DNA of 64,000 nucleotides from contig NC_003106.2 in the NCBI RefSeq assembly GCF_000011205.1, positions 1,812,001 through 1,876,000 of the forward strand. The letters are read 5' to 3'. The first letter of the stretch is position 1. Every line of letters begins with the position of its first letter. The DNA is from Sulfurisphaera tokodaii str. 7. Its GTDB lineage: Archaea; Thermoproteota; Thermoprotei_A; Sulfolobales; Sulfolobaceae. A model generated the notes under the pieces. The model did not search any database, had not been told where the DNA came from, and worked only from the letters and a program-made list of their open reading frames with translations. Position numbers and translations under genes: made by a program. This document shows positions 8,756 through 17,886 of this stretch, in pieces.

Positions 8756-10621
8756 ATGGAAGCGGAATTTTATAGTTTACAAAAAATTAGAAAATTAAGT
8801 GAGGAAGCAGTAAAAGACCCAGAAAGTTTTTGGAAGGATAAAATGCATTTGATCTCATGGTTTAAAGAGCCAGAAAAAATAAGGGAAGGAGAACCACCAT
8901 TTGAGAAATGGTTTGTTAATGGTTATACTAATATTTCTTATAACGCAATTGATAGACATTTAGATAAATCTGAAAAAGTAGCTTTCTATTGGATAAATGA
9001 GAAATTAGATACTAGGAGTATAACTTATAGAGATTTATATTGTGAGGTAAATAGGGCTTCTTACGTTTTAAAAGAACTAGGAGTAAAGAAAGGTGACGTA
9101 GTATCTCTTATAATGCCTAGTATTCCAGAGGCAGTCTATATGTCTTTAGCTGTACATAGGCTAGGGGCGACACTAGTAATACACTATCTAGGTTTAAGTG
9201 AGGAGACATTAACTTATAGGCTAAATGATTGTAATTCTAGGGTTTTAATAGTTGCTAGCAAGGGTTTCAGAAACGGAAATGAAATAAGGATAAAAGATTT
9301 CGTGGATAAGCTTCTTGATTCCAGAAAAACTCCGATAGAGAAAGTTTTAGTAGTGAAAAGAGGTTATGACGATTTTAACGTTACAAAGAGGGACGTTATA
9401 TATGAAGAAGTAAGACCTAGGGGTAGAGTTTATGTTGAACCAATCTGGGTAGAATCTAATGAGCCTTCAACAATTTATTATACTTCTGGAACCACTGGTA
9501 GACCTAAAGGCTTATATCACTCTACAGCAGGATATGTAATAGCATTAAATTATGCCTTTAAATCCCTTATGGGTCCTAAAGAGAATGATATATGGTGGAC
9601 AATATCTGAATTAGGCTGGCCAGTATGGCCTATGGCAAATCTTTACACAATACCATTCATGGGTCTTACTGGAGTACTTTTTGAGGGATATATAGGATAT
9701 AAACCAGATATGTTCTCCAGAATAATTGAAAGGTTTGGAGTTAATTTAGTATGGAGTTCAACAACAACTTTATATACATTAAAGAGCCTTGGAGAAGAAT
9801 CGGTTAAATCTGGAGATACTTCAACACTGAGACTCATTTTGAACACTGGAGAACCATTAAACCCTGGTGCATGGAAATGGTTAAGAGAAAATATGCCTCA
9901 CGTTACTATTGCAGATGCGTATTGGATGACTGAACATTTATTCCCAGTTGCTGGAACACCTTTTGGAATAGGAGAGATTCCTTACAAAGCGGGGTCTGCT
10001 GGAATTAGATTTCCTGGTAGTGATTTTAGAGTAGTGGACGATGACGGGAAAGAATTACAAGTTGGAAAGAAGGGATATATTGTGTTAAAGCCTATTAGCC
10101 CAGCTTTAGCAAAAATGCACAATGATACTAACGGGGAAAGGATTATAAAGACCTACTGGTCGAGGTTCCCTGGATATTTTTACACTGGTGATTACGGCTA
10201 TATGGACGAGGATGGATACCTTTACGTTTTAGGAAGAGCTGATGATGTAATAAAGTCTGGTGAAAGAATAGGTACTTTAGAGGTAGAAAGTGTAGTTGTA
10301 ACACATCCAGCAGTCGCTGAGGCTGCTGTAGTAGGCTACCCAAAGGAAGTAGGAGAAGGAATTTTAGTTTTAGCTGTGATTAAGAAAGGTTATCCAATGA
10401 GTGAGGATTTAGCTAATGATATAAAATCATATCTAAGAAATAGTGGATATATAGTAGATAAAGTATATTTAGTAAGAAGACTACCAAAGACTAAGAGTGG
10501 CAAGATAATGAGGAGATTAATAAGAGCACTGGTAAGGAATGAGGAGATTGGTGATATCTCTACTTTAGATGACCCAAGCATATTAGAGGAGTTAAAGAGT
10601 ATATTAAGTGAGAAAGATTGA
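8756..10621 (+). CDS. AMP-forming acyl-CoA synthetase (acetyl/propionyl-CoA synthetase family), second copy
   Basis: 621-aa acid:CoA ligase of the acetyl-CoA synthetase family. Motifs: cap region at about 24-65, IYYTSGTTGRPKG (residues 240-252), TGDYGYMDEDGYLYVLGRAD, and catalytic Lys583 in KTKSGKIMRR. It shares the C-terminal tail G-D-I-S-x-L-x-x-P-S with the synthetase at 1461-3290, so the two are paralogues. A TATA-like ACATAAAAAT lies about 26 bp before the ATG. Its neighbours on the far side form a methylcitrate-type operon, so a propionyl-CoA synthetase role is attractive but inferred. The stop overlaps the amidohydrolase start as TTGA. Confidence 0.88.
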   Translation: MEAEFYSLQKIRKLSEEAVKDPESFWKDKMHLISWFKEPEKIREGEPPFEKWFVNGYTNISYNAIDRHLDKSEKVAFYWINEKLDTRSITYRDLYCEVNRASYVLKELGVKKGDVVSLIMPSIPEAVYMSLAVHRLGATLVIHYLGLSEETLTYRLNDCNSRVLIVASKGFRNGNEIRIKDFVDKLLDSRKTPIEKVLVVKRGYDDFNVTKRDVIYEEVRPRGRVYVEPIWVESNEPSTIYYTSGTTGRPKGLYHSTAGYVIALNYAFKSLMGPKENDIWWTISELGWPVWPMANLYTIPFMGLTGVLFEGYIGYKPDMFSRIIERFGVNLVWSSTTTLYTLKSLGEESVKSGDTSTLRLILNTGEPLNPGAWKWLRENMPHVTIADAYWMTEHLFPVAGTPFGIGEIPYKAGSAGIRFPGSDFRVVDDDGKELQVGKKGYIVLKPISPALAKMHNDTNGERIIKTYWSRFPGYFYTGDYGYMDEDGYLYVLGRADDVIKSGERIGTLEVESVVVTHPAVAEAAVVGYPKEVGEGILVLAVIKKGYPMSEDLANDIKSYLRNSGYIVDKVYLVRRLPKTKSGKIMRRLIRALVRNEEIGDISTLDDPSILEELKSILSEKD

Positions 10622-11433
10622 TAGATTTTCACTTCCATGCTCCCATAAAGGAATTCTTAGATTTTTTAGGTGAATATAAGGAATCAACAATGAAATATTT
10701 TAATGCGAAGTTCGATATAAAAAGCTTAAGAGAAAGCCTAGACGAGGCTGAAAGCTTAGGGATAAAGAGAGTTGTTTTATTACCCATAGACTCTACAACC
10801 TTTTTAGGAAGAAAAATACCTAATGAAATTGTTTGTAATCACACAGATGATAGAATAATAAGGTTTGTGTCAGTAGATCCTTTAAAACCCAATGCTGAAG
10901 AAGAACTAAGACGGCTCATAAAAGAATGCGAACCTCAAGGAGTTAAATTTCATCCACAACTTCAAGGATTTAATCCATTAGATGAAAGAGCATTAAGATT
11001 ATACTCCGTCTTAGATTCGAATGGTCTTGTAGCTGTTTTTCATACAGGGACTTCTGGGGTAGGTGCTGGTGTAAGATCAAATATTAGACTTGATTACGGC
11101 AGACCACTATACTTTGACGAAGTAGCAATAAGATTTCCCAGAATGAAGATAATATTGGCACATTTTGGTTGGCCATGGACTGAAGAAGCTATAGCAATAG
11201 CACTTCATAAACCCAATATATACTTAGATTTGTCTGGCTGGTTACCTAAATATATACCAGAAGTAGTATGGAAGTATGCGAAAAGATTACAAGATAAGCT
11301 CATTTTTGGAAGTGATTATCCCTTAATCTCACAAGAGAGATGGTTAAACGAGTTTGATAAATTAAATTTGCCAGAAGGTATTAAAGAAAAAATTCTGAGA
11401 GAAAATGCGGAAAGAATATTGGAAAAAAGTTGA
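10618..11433 (+). CDS. Amidohydrolase-2 family metal-dependent hydrolase
   Basis: 271-aa TIM-barrel hydrolase of the amidohydrolase_2 family (aminocarboxymuconate decarboxylase and relatives). Metal ligands can be followed along the barrel: DFHFH at the N terminus, KFHPQ, VFHTGTSG, LAHFGWPW and the final FGSDYP aspartate. The start is a TTG overlapping the synthetase stop (TTGA), so translation is coupled; no better start exists downstream because the H-x-H motif is at residues 4-6. Coupling to a ligase suggests it acts on a CoA ester or on the acid to be activated. Exact substrate unknown. Confidence 0.8.
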   Translation: MIDFHFHAPIKEFLDFLGEYKESTMKYFNAKFDIKSLRESLDEAESLGIKRVVLLPIDSTTFLGRKIPNEIVCNHTDDRIIRFVSVDPLKPNAEEELRRLIKECEPQGVKFHPQLQGFNPLDERALRLYSVLDSNGLVAVFHTGTSGVGAGVRSNIRLDYGRPLYFDEVAIRFPRMKIILAHFGWPWTEEAIAIALHKPNIYLDLSGWLPKYIPEVVWKYAKRLQDKLIFGSDYPLISQERWLNEFDKLNLPEGIKEKILRENAERILEKS

Positions 11434-11447
11434 GAAGGAAGAAAATT

Positions 11448-12584
11448 TTATCTTAACTCTATAGGTTTAAACTCTCTTTTTTCTGGTCCAATGTATAGTG
11501 CTCTAGGTCTAATGAGTCTATGCTGTTCCTCTACATATTCAATTATGTGAGCTAACCACCCTAATACTCTTGATAGAGCGAACAGTGAAGTGAACATATA
11601 TATTGGGAAGCCTAAAGCATAAAATACTATACCACTGTAAAAGTCAGTATTAGGATAAATATGCTTACTACCGAATGTGTCAACTCCCAATTTCTCTATT
11701 CTTTCTGCAATTTCATAATACTTTTTAACATTTTCATTTTTTTCAGCAAAGGATTTAGCCAATGTCTTAAATATTTTTGCCCTAGGATCATAAGTCTTAT
11801 ATACACGATGCCCGAATCCCATGAGCCTACTTTTGCCTTTTATTATTTTTTCCTCAAACCATTTATCTGCATTTTCGACAGAACCTATTTCTACAAACTG
11901 TTTGAAAGCTTCCTCAGCTGCACCACCATGCAAAGGACCCTTTAGTGCAGCTAATGCTGCAACAATACATGAGTACATATCCGAGAGGGTTGAGGAGGCT
12001 ACTAAGGCTGCAGTTGTTGAGGCTGGAACTTCGTGATCTGTATATAAAATTAGTGAAGCATCCATAGCCTTTATCTCTTCTTGAGTAGGCTTTTTACCAA
12101 ACGTTGCAGCCAAGAAGCTTTCAGCATAGCTCTCTGATGGTTCTGGGATCTTTGGTTTTAACCCTTCTTTAGCCCTATAAATATTTGCGGTAATTGTTGC
12201 AGTTTTTGCAATAATTTGAACAGCTAATTCTTTATTAGTAGCTCTGTTCCATTTTGGATCATATATTGAAGCTAATATGCCAAATGCTGTTTCCATCATT
12301 CCTATTGCATCACAGTTTCTAGGCATCGAAAATATCGTTGATATAACTTGTTCTGGAACTTCAAAACTTTCATTTATTATACCTTTAATCTGATTTAATT
12401 GTTGTCTGTTAGGTAATTCACCGTAAAGCATTAAATGGATTAGCTCCTCATATGAAGCATAATTAACTAAATCGTTAATATCGTACCCTCTATATCTTAA
12501 TATACCGTTAATGCCATCAATGTAAGTTAATCCAGTAGTTTTTATAATTACATTTTCCAATCCTCTACTTACTTCTACGCTCAT
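11448..12584 (-). CDS. gltA: Citrate synthase / 2-methylcitrate synthase
   Basis: 378-aa citrate synthase of the short archaeal type, condensing acetyl-CoA (or propionyl-CoA) with oxaloacetate. Catalytic regions are present: LHGGAAEEAF (His of the HGGA motif), GFGHRVYKTYDPRA (second His and the phosphate-binding Arg) and the Asp in the TDFYSGIVFYALGFP segment. Start codon overlaps the CBS gene stop as TAATG. Being last in an operon with PrpD- and PrpB-like genes suggests it also serves as methylcitrate synthase (PrpC); archaeal enzymes of this type are known to accept both acyl-CoAs. Confidence 0.9.
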   Translation of the reverse strand: MSVEVSRGLENVIIKTTGLTYIDGINGILRYRGYDINDLVNYASYEELIHLMLYGELPNRQQLNQIKGIINESFEVPEQVISTIFSMPRNCDAIGMMETAFGILASIYDPKWNRATNKELAVQIIAKTATITANIYRAKEGLKPKIPEPSESYAESFLAATFGKKPTQEEIKAMDASLILYTDHEVPASTTAALVASSTLSDMYSCIVAALAALKGPLHGGAAEEAFKQFVEIGSVENADKWFEEKIIKGKSRLMGFGHRVYKTYDPRAKIFKTLAKSFAEKNENVKKYYEIAERIEKLGVDTFGSKHIYPNTDFYSGIVFYALGFPIYMFTSLFALSRVLGWLAHIIEYVEEQHRLIRPRALYIGPEKREFKPIELR

Positions 12585-13015
12585 TAATCACCACCTATCC
12601 ATTCTTCTATTTTATCTACGTTTGAAAGTATAGATAAAATATGCTTTTCTCCTATGATATCTCTTATTGATACAACACCAATAGGTTTACCAGATTTGTT
12701 AACTACAATAAGATGTCTAATACAATGCTTACTCATTAACTCGGCTGCGACGTTAATTGGTGAGTCTTCATCTATAGTAATTAGATTCTTAGTTGTACCT
12801 AACTCTTCAACTGGTTTATTTAAATCCTCATCTCTTGCAACAGCCCTAAGTAAATCCCTTTCGGTAAAAATTCCAATAAGCTTATCACCATCAAATATCA
12901 AAATAGAACCAACGTTTTCCTTAGCCATTATTCTAACAGCATCCCTAGCACTAGTCCCTTTTTGTACCTTAATTATCGGTTTATTTATTAGTAATTTGAT
13001 TTTATTCGGCGTCAT
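12584..13015 (-). CDS. Tandem CBS-domain protein
   Basis: 143-aa protein made of two CBS domains, a module that binds adenine nucleotides and senses energy state. Repeats can be aligned as VGSILIFDGDKLIGIFTERDLLR (first, quoted only for its G-x-x-T-E-R-D end) and the matching IRHLIVVNKSGKPIG then VVSIRDI (second). There is no attached enzyme or DNA-binding domain. Its place between prpB and the citrate synthase gene, with TAATG coupling to the latter, suggests that it tunes one of these enzymes in response to AMP, ATP or a related ligand. That role is inference. Confidence 0.85.
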   Translation of the reverse strand: MTPNKIKLLINKPIIKVQKGTSARDAVRIMAKENVGSILIFDGDKLIGIFTERDLLRAVARDEDLNKPVEELGTTKNLITIDEDSPINVAAELMSKHCIRHLIVVNKSGKPIGVVSIRDIIGEKHILSILSNVDKIEEWIGGD

Positions 13016-13038
13016 AATTTTTATATCTCTTTCGTAAA

Positions 13039-13881
13039 CTATAAATCTTTCGCAAGTTGCTTATCTAAATTCTCATAAAAGTAATAATTGATAATTTCAT
13101 ACTGCTCCTTCCTAGTCATCATCTTATCCATCAATGATTTTTGAGATCCTTCTTTAAGAAGTACCTCTAACGCTTCTTTCATGGCTTTTGCTGCAACTCT
13201 GAAAATAGTCACTGGAAAGATAACGTACTTATACCCCATTTCTTTAAACTCATTAGCAGTTATTAACGGCGTTTTACCAAACTCTGTCATATTAGCCAAT
13301 AGTGGTGCTTTAACTTCTTTAGCAAATTTGGCGAATTCTTCTTTGCTTTCCAATGCTTCTGGAAAAATTATATCAGCACCAGCTTCTAAATACATCTTAG
13401 CTCTCTCAATAGCGTCTTCAAGACCATTTACCGCTCTTGCGTCAGTTCTAGCAATTATTAACATATCTTTTCTGGCCTTTAGTGCTGATTTTATTTTAGC
13501 AACCATATCTTTAGAACTCACAACTTCTTTACCTTCTAGATGACCACATTTCTTTGGAAGAACTTGATCCTCAATTTGAATAGCATTGGCACCAGCTTTT
13601 TCCAAAACTTTCACAGCCCTATATACATTTATAACTTCTCCAAAGCCAGTATCAGCATCAACAATAATTGGAATATCAGTGACTTCCCTAATTCTTCTGA
13701 CCATTTCTGCTACTTCATCTAACGTTATTATGCCAAGATCTGGTAAGCCGTATGAGGACGTTAAAGCTCCTCCAGACAGATACACTGCTTTAAATCCTAC
13801 TTTTTCAGCTAGTAATGCTGTAAAAGGATTAAATACGCCCGGAATAATTAGGAAATCAGACTTTCGCAAGATTTCTGACAA
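13039..13881 (-). CDS. prpB: Methylisocitrate lyase-like protein (PEP mutase/isocitrate lyase superfamily)
   Basis: 280-aa member of the isocitrate lyase/PEP mutase superfamily. In a methylcitrate cycle it would split 2-methylisocitrate into pyruvate and succinate. The superfamily metal motif DADTGFGE and the lyase signature KKCGHLEGK, which carries the catalytic Cys, are both present; PEP mutases lack that cysteine. The gene overlaps prpD by 26 bp. S. solfataricus-type isocitrate lyases are much longer, so glyoxylate-cycle isocitrate lyase is less likely. Carboxyvinyl-carboxyphosphonate mutase annotations should be discounted. Confidence 0.87.
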   Translation of the reverse strand: MSEILRKSDFLIIPGVFNPFTALLAEKVGFKAVYLSGGALTSSYGLPDLGIITLDEVAEMVRRIREVTDIPIIVDADTGFGEVINVYRAVKVLEKAGANAIQIEDQVLPKKCGHLEGKEVVSSKDMVAKIKSALKARKDMLIIARTDARAVNGLEDAIERAKMYLEAGADIIFPEALESKEEFAKFAKEVKAPLLANMTEFGKTPLITANEFKEMGYKYVIFPVTIFRVAAKAMKEALEVLLKEGSQKSLMDKMMTRKEQYEIINYYFYENLDKQLAKDL

Positions 13882-15151
13882 AATCCCTCACCTTCATATT
13901 ATCTATTTCCCAAATGAGCTTAATTTGACTTTCTGAAAGCCCTAAAAGCTTAGCTTTTTCTTCAATTTCCTCATCACTCATAGGATTTGCTGAATGCCCT
14001 CTAGGAACTCTTACTTCACTTTCATAAGTACCCTTATCTGTAATGACAATAACTCTAGTAGGTAGTTCTTTAGGATAAACAGAAGTATAATCATCCCTCT
14101 CTACGACCTCAATCTTTTTCATTAAGCTAACTACTTTAGGGTCTCCAATTAAGCTATACGAATCCAACCAGAAACGCTTTGTAAGTAAAGTAACTGCCGT
14201 AATAAATGGTAAACTATGATCGGCAGTTTCTTTATTTTTAGGATTCCATTTATCCTCACTATCAGCCAATATTGTCTTACCAGCTTCGTAAGTTTCTACA
14301 ATTACTTTCTTTATTTCACCTTCATAGTCTAGTTTCAATGCCGCTTCGACAGTGGCTTCAGCATGGTATTCAACTGGATATTTTTTAATGAAAGTCTTAA
14401 GAATAGACCCACTCTTAATATTTTCGAAAGTTGATAAATCAAAATCCTTAGCTATGATATTAAAGAATCCAAAAACTCCAGAAAACGGTTTGTCTGGTGC
14501 AGTAAATCCGTTTTTAGCTAAAAGAGTCGCAAATACTGAATTCCTTACAGCCTCAGCCGTAGCTCCAGCTTTCCACATTGATAACTTACCAGATCTTGAT
14601 TCCCTAAGCGCAATATGAGGAACAAGCGTTAAAGATATTGCATTCTTAGCCTTCTCTCTATCAAGGTTAAGGAGGCGAGAAAGTGCTGAAGTAGAAGCTA
14701 TTTGAAGGAAATTAACGTGATCATATCCCTTTTTTCTTAGACTTGTACTATCACAGAGCCTCACACCAATTTCATAACCCACGATGATACTCTTTAATAG
14801 TTCTTCACCAGAGATATCAAACACGCTACCTACAGATAATAGACCTCCTATCATATCACTTGGATGTAAAGGCTCTTTACTCAAATACGTGTCATTAAAG
14901 TCTAAATAACGTATAAGTAAGGTATTATAAAATGATGCAAAATCTATAGTGGCTTCTCCTCCACTTAAAAGAGGAGAATTTCCAGCGAAGAGATTTGACA
15001 TTTCTCTTAAAATTTTTGCAGGTGGTGAGTTAATTGATGCTAGAGCTACAGCTATGCTATCTAGTAATCTTCTTTTAGCCTCATGAAGCATTTCATCTGA
15101 AAAATCCTCAGCTGAGACCACGTATTCGGCTATTTTATCTGAAAGTTCCAT
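13856..15151 (-). CDS. prpD: MmgE/PrpD family protein, probable 2-methylcitrate dehydratase
   Basis: 431-aa all-helical MmgE/PrpD-family protein (N-terminal helical domain, C-terminal lid). Family marks include SIAVALASINSPPA, LIRYLDFNDTYL, ASTSALSRLLNL and MWKAGATAEAVRNSVFATLLAKNG (only the start M-W-K-A-G-A and A-x-A-x-R-N need note). In the methylcitrate cycle PrpD dehydrates 2-methylcitrate. It is the first gene of the operon, divergent from malate dehydrogenase with 72 bp between. The family also contains cis-aconitate decarboxylases, but the PrpB and citrate synthase neighbours favour propionate metabolism. Confidence 0.87.
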   Translation of the reverse strand: MELSDKIAEYVVSAEDFSDEMLHEAKRRLLDSIAVALASINSPPAKILREMSNLFAGNSPLLSGGEATIDFASFYNTLLIRYLDFNDTYLSKEPLHPSDMIGGLLSVGSVFDISGEELLKSIIVGYEIGVRLCDSTSLRKKGYDHVNFLQIASTSALSRLLNLDREKAKNAISLTLVPHIALRESRSGKLSMWKAGATAEAVRNSVFATLLAKNGFTAPDKPFSGVFGFFNIIAKDFDLSTFENIKSGSILKTFIKKYPVEYHAEATVEAALKLDYEGEIKKVIVETYEAGKTILADSEDKWNPKNKETADHSLPFITAVTLLTKRFWLDSYSLIGDPKVVSLMKKIEVVERDDYTSVYPKELPTRVIVITDKGTYESEVRVPRGHSANPMSDEEIEEKAKLLGLSESQIKLIWEIDNMKVRDFVRNLAKV

Positions 15152-15194
15152 AACTTTCTCTTTGAAACTACCAATATAAACTTTTTGAGATAAA

Positions 15195-15202
15195 TTTAAA
15201 TA
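15195..15202 (+). promoter_or_regulatory. TATA box of malate dehydrogenase gene
   Basis: TTTAAATA centred about 25-26 bp before the ATG at 15224. This predicts a leaderless message starting at that ATG and supports it over the second in-frame ATG at 15233. Confidence 0.55.
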
Positions 15203-15223
15203 ATCAAATAGAGAATTTTAAAC

Positions 15224-16159
15224 ATGATAAACATGACAAAGATAGCTTTTATAGGAGTTGGAAAGATAGGTCAGACAATCGCCTTTAATACTATAATGGA
15301 CGGTTACGCTGATGAGGTCATGATCTACGATATTATCCCAGAATTACCGGAGAAATTTGAACATGAACTTAGACATGCTCTTGCATCTAAAAGACTTAAA
15401 GTTGAACTTTTATCTACAAACAACTTAGACGATGTTGCTGGTGCTGATATTGTAGTTATTACTGCTGGTAAACCAAGAAAACCTGGTATGAGTAGAAGAG
15501 ATCTGTTTGTAGATAATGCTAAAATAATGATGGATCTAGCTAACAAATTACCTAAGAAGAATCATGGAGCCGTTTATATTATGGTTTCCAACCCGGTAGA
15601 CATGATGGCTTCTGTATTCGCAAGATATTCTAGGGAATTCGTAATTAGTACTGGAGACCAAGTAGAGACAATGAGGTTAAGAGCATATATAGCTAAAAAA
15701 CTAAAGATACCAGTTTATAGAGTTAATGGGTTTGTAGGTGGAGAGCATGGTGAAGATGCTGTAGTATTATGGAGTACTGTAACAGTTAATGGAAAACCAT
15801 TCTCAGAGGATTTAGGAGTTACAAAGGCAGAGGTTGAAGATTATGTAAAGAAGATCCCAGGAGAGATAATTAGAGTTATGGGAGGTACTACATGGGGTCC
15901 TGGGACTATTATAGCTGAATTAATAAGAGCAGTAGCACTCAATGAGAATAAAGTTATGTCAATAGCTACTCCAAGACAATTTGAAGACGAAATAATTCAC
16001 GTTAGTGTGCCAACAGTAGTTGGAAGTTCAATTGGTCCTTCATTAGAAAACTTATTAGATGAAAAGGACAGATGGAATTTAATGGCTTCAATGAAAGACT
16101 TCTATAATGTATATAAAGAGAATTTGAAACACCTAGAAACTTCTATCCAAGCACAGTAA
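15224..16159 (+). CDS. mdh: Malate dehydrogenase (LDH/MDH superfamily)
   Basis: 311-aa NAD(P)-dependent malate dehydrogenase of the lactate/malate dehydrogenase fold. Visible: nucleotide-binding [15 protein letters not shown], the loop [14 protein letters not shown] with the substrate arginine, VSNPVDMM and the catalytic histidine in [13 protein letters not shown]. Arg in the active-site loop and the absence of a lactate-type Gln support malate. The first ATG (15224) fits the TATA spacing; a start at 15233 would give MTKIAFIG and is also reasonable. It links the neighbouring citrate/methylcitrate reactions to oxaloacetate supply. Confidence 0.92.
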   Translation: MINMTKIAFIGVGKIGQTIAFNTIMDGYADEVMIYDIIPELPEKFEHELRHALASKRLKVELLSTNNLDDVAGADIVVITAGKPRKPGMSRRDLFVDNAKIMMDLANKLPKKNHGAVYIMVSNPVDMMASVFARYSREFVISTGDQVETMRLRAYIAKKLKIPVYRVNGFVGGEHGEDAVVLWSTVTVNGKPFSEDLGVTKAEVEDYVKKIPGEIIRVMGGTTWGPGTIIAELIRAVALNENKVMSIATPRQFEDEIIHVSVPTVVGSSIGPSLENLLDEKDRWNLMASMKDFYNVYKENLKHLETSIQAQ

Positions 16160-16192
16160 AATCTATTATAAGCTCATCACTTATTTTTTCTT

Positions 16193-16702
16193 GTGAAAAT
16201 ACTACTTGTTGATTACGATAATACGCTTTTCAACACCAATGAATGTGTAAAAGCATCAGCAAAGGAGTTATGGGGAATTGAAGCTGATAGTGAAGAGATT
16301 AGAAAAATAAAAAGAGAGGGAAAAAGTGCTGTTTATTCTCTAGCTTATACAAAGTATAGCCACTTGGCAAAACCTAATCTTAAGATGATTAATTATATAA
16401 AAGATAGGATTAAAGAAGGTGATCTGGTTTTTGTATTAACAGCTAGACATTGCTCTGCTAGACCTTATGCCGATTTCTCTCTATTATCTCACGGGGTAAT
16501 AGTTAGTGGAATTATTTGTAGAAACGATGAAGAGATGAGGTTAAAAGATGAAGAATGGAAAGCAAAAATCATATCTTTATTTAAGGGTGAAATCGAGGTT
16601 TACGATGATAAAGAAGAAAATTTAATCTATTTTAGTAAACTGTTTAAGAACATAAAATACTTTCTAGTTAAGGAAGACGAAATTATACCATATAATATAT
16701 AG
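16193..16702 (+). CDS. HAD-superfamily protein
   Basis: 169-aa haloacid dehalogenase-like hydrolase. The nucleophile motif DYDNTLF (Asp7 and Asp9) is at the N terminus, the second motif is in VLTARH, and the acidic third motif is VYDDKEEN near residue 145. The cap is small. The start is GTG, with the TATA-like CTATTATA about 26 bp upstream, so the message is probably leaderless. A phosphatase on a small metabolite or nucleotide is likely; nothing nearby fixes the substrate. Confidence 0.75.
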   Translation: MKILLVDYDNTLFNTNECVKASAKELWGIEADSEEIRKIKREGKSAVYSLAYTKYSHLAKPNLKMINYIKDRIKEGDLVFVLTARHCSARPYADFSLLSHGVIVSGIICRNDEEMRLKDEEWKAKIISLFKGEIEVYDDKEENLIYFSKLFKNIKYFLVKEDEIIPYNI

Positions 16703-16766
16703 TCATATATAGTTCTATGTTGTCTAATTAAGTAAGTCTTAAAATCTTATTGGATACTGTACCTAT

Positions 16767-16982
16767 ATGAAATTTATTTTAGTGGCTTCAGCCTTAATGA
16801 CTCTTTTATCTCTTTTAATAAGCCCAAATTTCGTGTATCTACCATTAATACCACTTATCCTATATCTACATAGAATCAAAATAAAACCATATCTGACAGC
16901 AATATTATTGCTCCTCAGTTTACCGCTAGATAATATGATCATATACGGAACAGTTTTAGAGTTAGTGCTAATTTCAGGGTGA
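16767..16982 (+). CDS. Small hydrophobic membrane protein upstream of uppP
   Basis: 71-aa protein that is almost entirely membrane: two or three predicted helices (residues about 3-17, 22-34 and 43-70) with short basic turns HRIKIKP. It ends 4 bp before the uppP start, so the two are surely co-transcribed. I do not recognise a family. It may be a small partner or stabilising subunit of the phosphatase, or a protein with a separate role in lipid metabolism. Confidence 0.65.
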   Translation: MKFILVASALMTLLSLLISPNFVYLPLIPLILYLHRIKIKPYLTAILLLLSLPLDNMIIYGTVLELVLISG

Positions 16983-16986
16983 TAAA

Positions 16987-17781
16987 ATGAATCTTCTAGA
17001 TATAATAATAATCGGAATTGTACAAGGAATTTCAGAATGGTTACCTATAAGTAGTAAAACACAAGTGTTGATATCATCACATTACCTATTAAATTTACCA
17101 ATAGCAATAGCTTACTCTTTTGGACTGTTTATGGAAATGGGATCTATAGGTTCTGCCACCATCTATTTTAGAAAAGATATAATGAGTGTATTTAGAGATA
17201 GAAAACTACTGCTTTATCTTGCGATAATAACTATAATAACTGGACTAGTTGGAGTACCCCTATATATAATCTCCGATAAACTATTGAAGAACGCATATGA
17301 TCCTTCGATTCCGATGATAATTCTAGGAATAGCACTAATCGTAGACGGTTTATATATAAGATATTCAAGGATTAAAATTAGAAGTTTTAAAGACTTAAGT
17401 TTAAAAAATATAATACTTATCGGAATAGCACAAGGATTAGCGGCATTACCAGGTGTAAGTAGGTCTGGAATGACCGTATCAACAATGTTATTTCTAGGAA
17501 TCAAACCTGACGATGCTTTCAGATACTCATATCTGGCTTATATTCCAGCAGCAGTAGGTGCAGTAGGAACAACAATATTATTCTCTAAAACTAACATATC
17601 TTACGTTATATCTTTAATTGGAATAGGAGGAGTATTAATTTCAGTTATATCAGCATTTATCATAGGAATGCTAACAATAGATCTACTATTAAGATTTGCT
17701 AAGAGGAGAAATATTTATATAATAGACTTTACTTTAGGGGGAATAGCAATAGTAGTAAGTGTTTTAACTATACTCATATGA
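16987..17781 (+). CDS. uppP: UppP/BacA-family polyprenyl-diphosphate phosphatase
   Basis: 264-aa integral membrane phosphatase that recycles polyprenyl carrier lipid, here presumably dolichyl diphosphate used for glycan transfer at the cell surface. Both conserved repeats are present: QGISEWLPISS (Glu17 in the first) and PGVSRSG (residues 155-161), the second with the expected Ser and Arg. About eight membrane helices follow from the sequence. Length matches bacterial BacA. A small membrane gene precedes it by 4 bp. Confidence 0.88.
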   Translation: MNLLDIIIIGIVQGISEWLPISSKTQVLISSHYLLNLPIAIAYSFGLFMEMGSIGSATIYFRKDIMSVFRDRKLLLYLAIITIITGLVGVPLYIISDKLLKNAYDPSIPMIILGIALIVDGLYIRYSRIKIRSFKDLSLKNIILIGIAQGLAALPGVSRSGMTVSTMLFLGIKPDDAFRYSYLAYIPAAVGAVGTTILFSKTNISYVISLIGIGGVLISVISAFIIGMLTIDLLLRFAKRRNIYIIDFTLGGIAIVVSVLTILI

Positions 17782-17886
17782 TTTTCTTACTAAAAAAGAT
17801 TGAATAGAGTATTATTTCAACTTTTTATTCAATCGATGAAAAGATATTTAATAAGCATTTGAGAGCTGAGATTTTCTAAGAATTTA

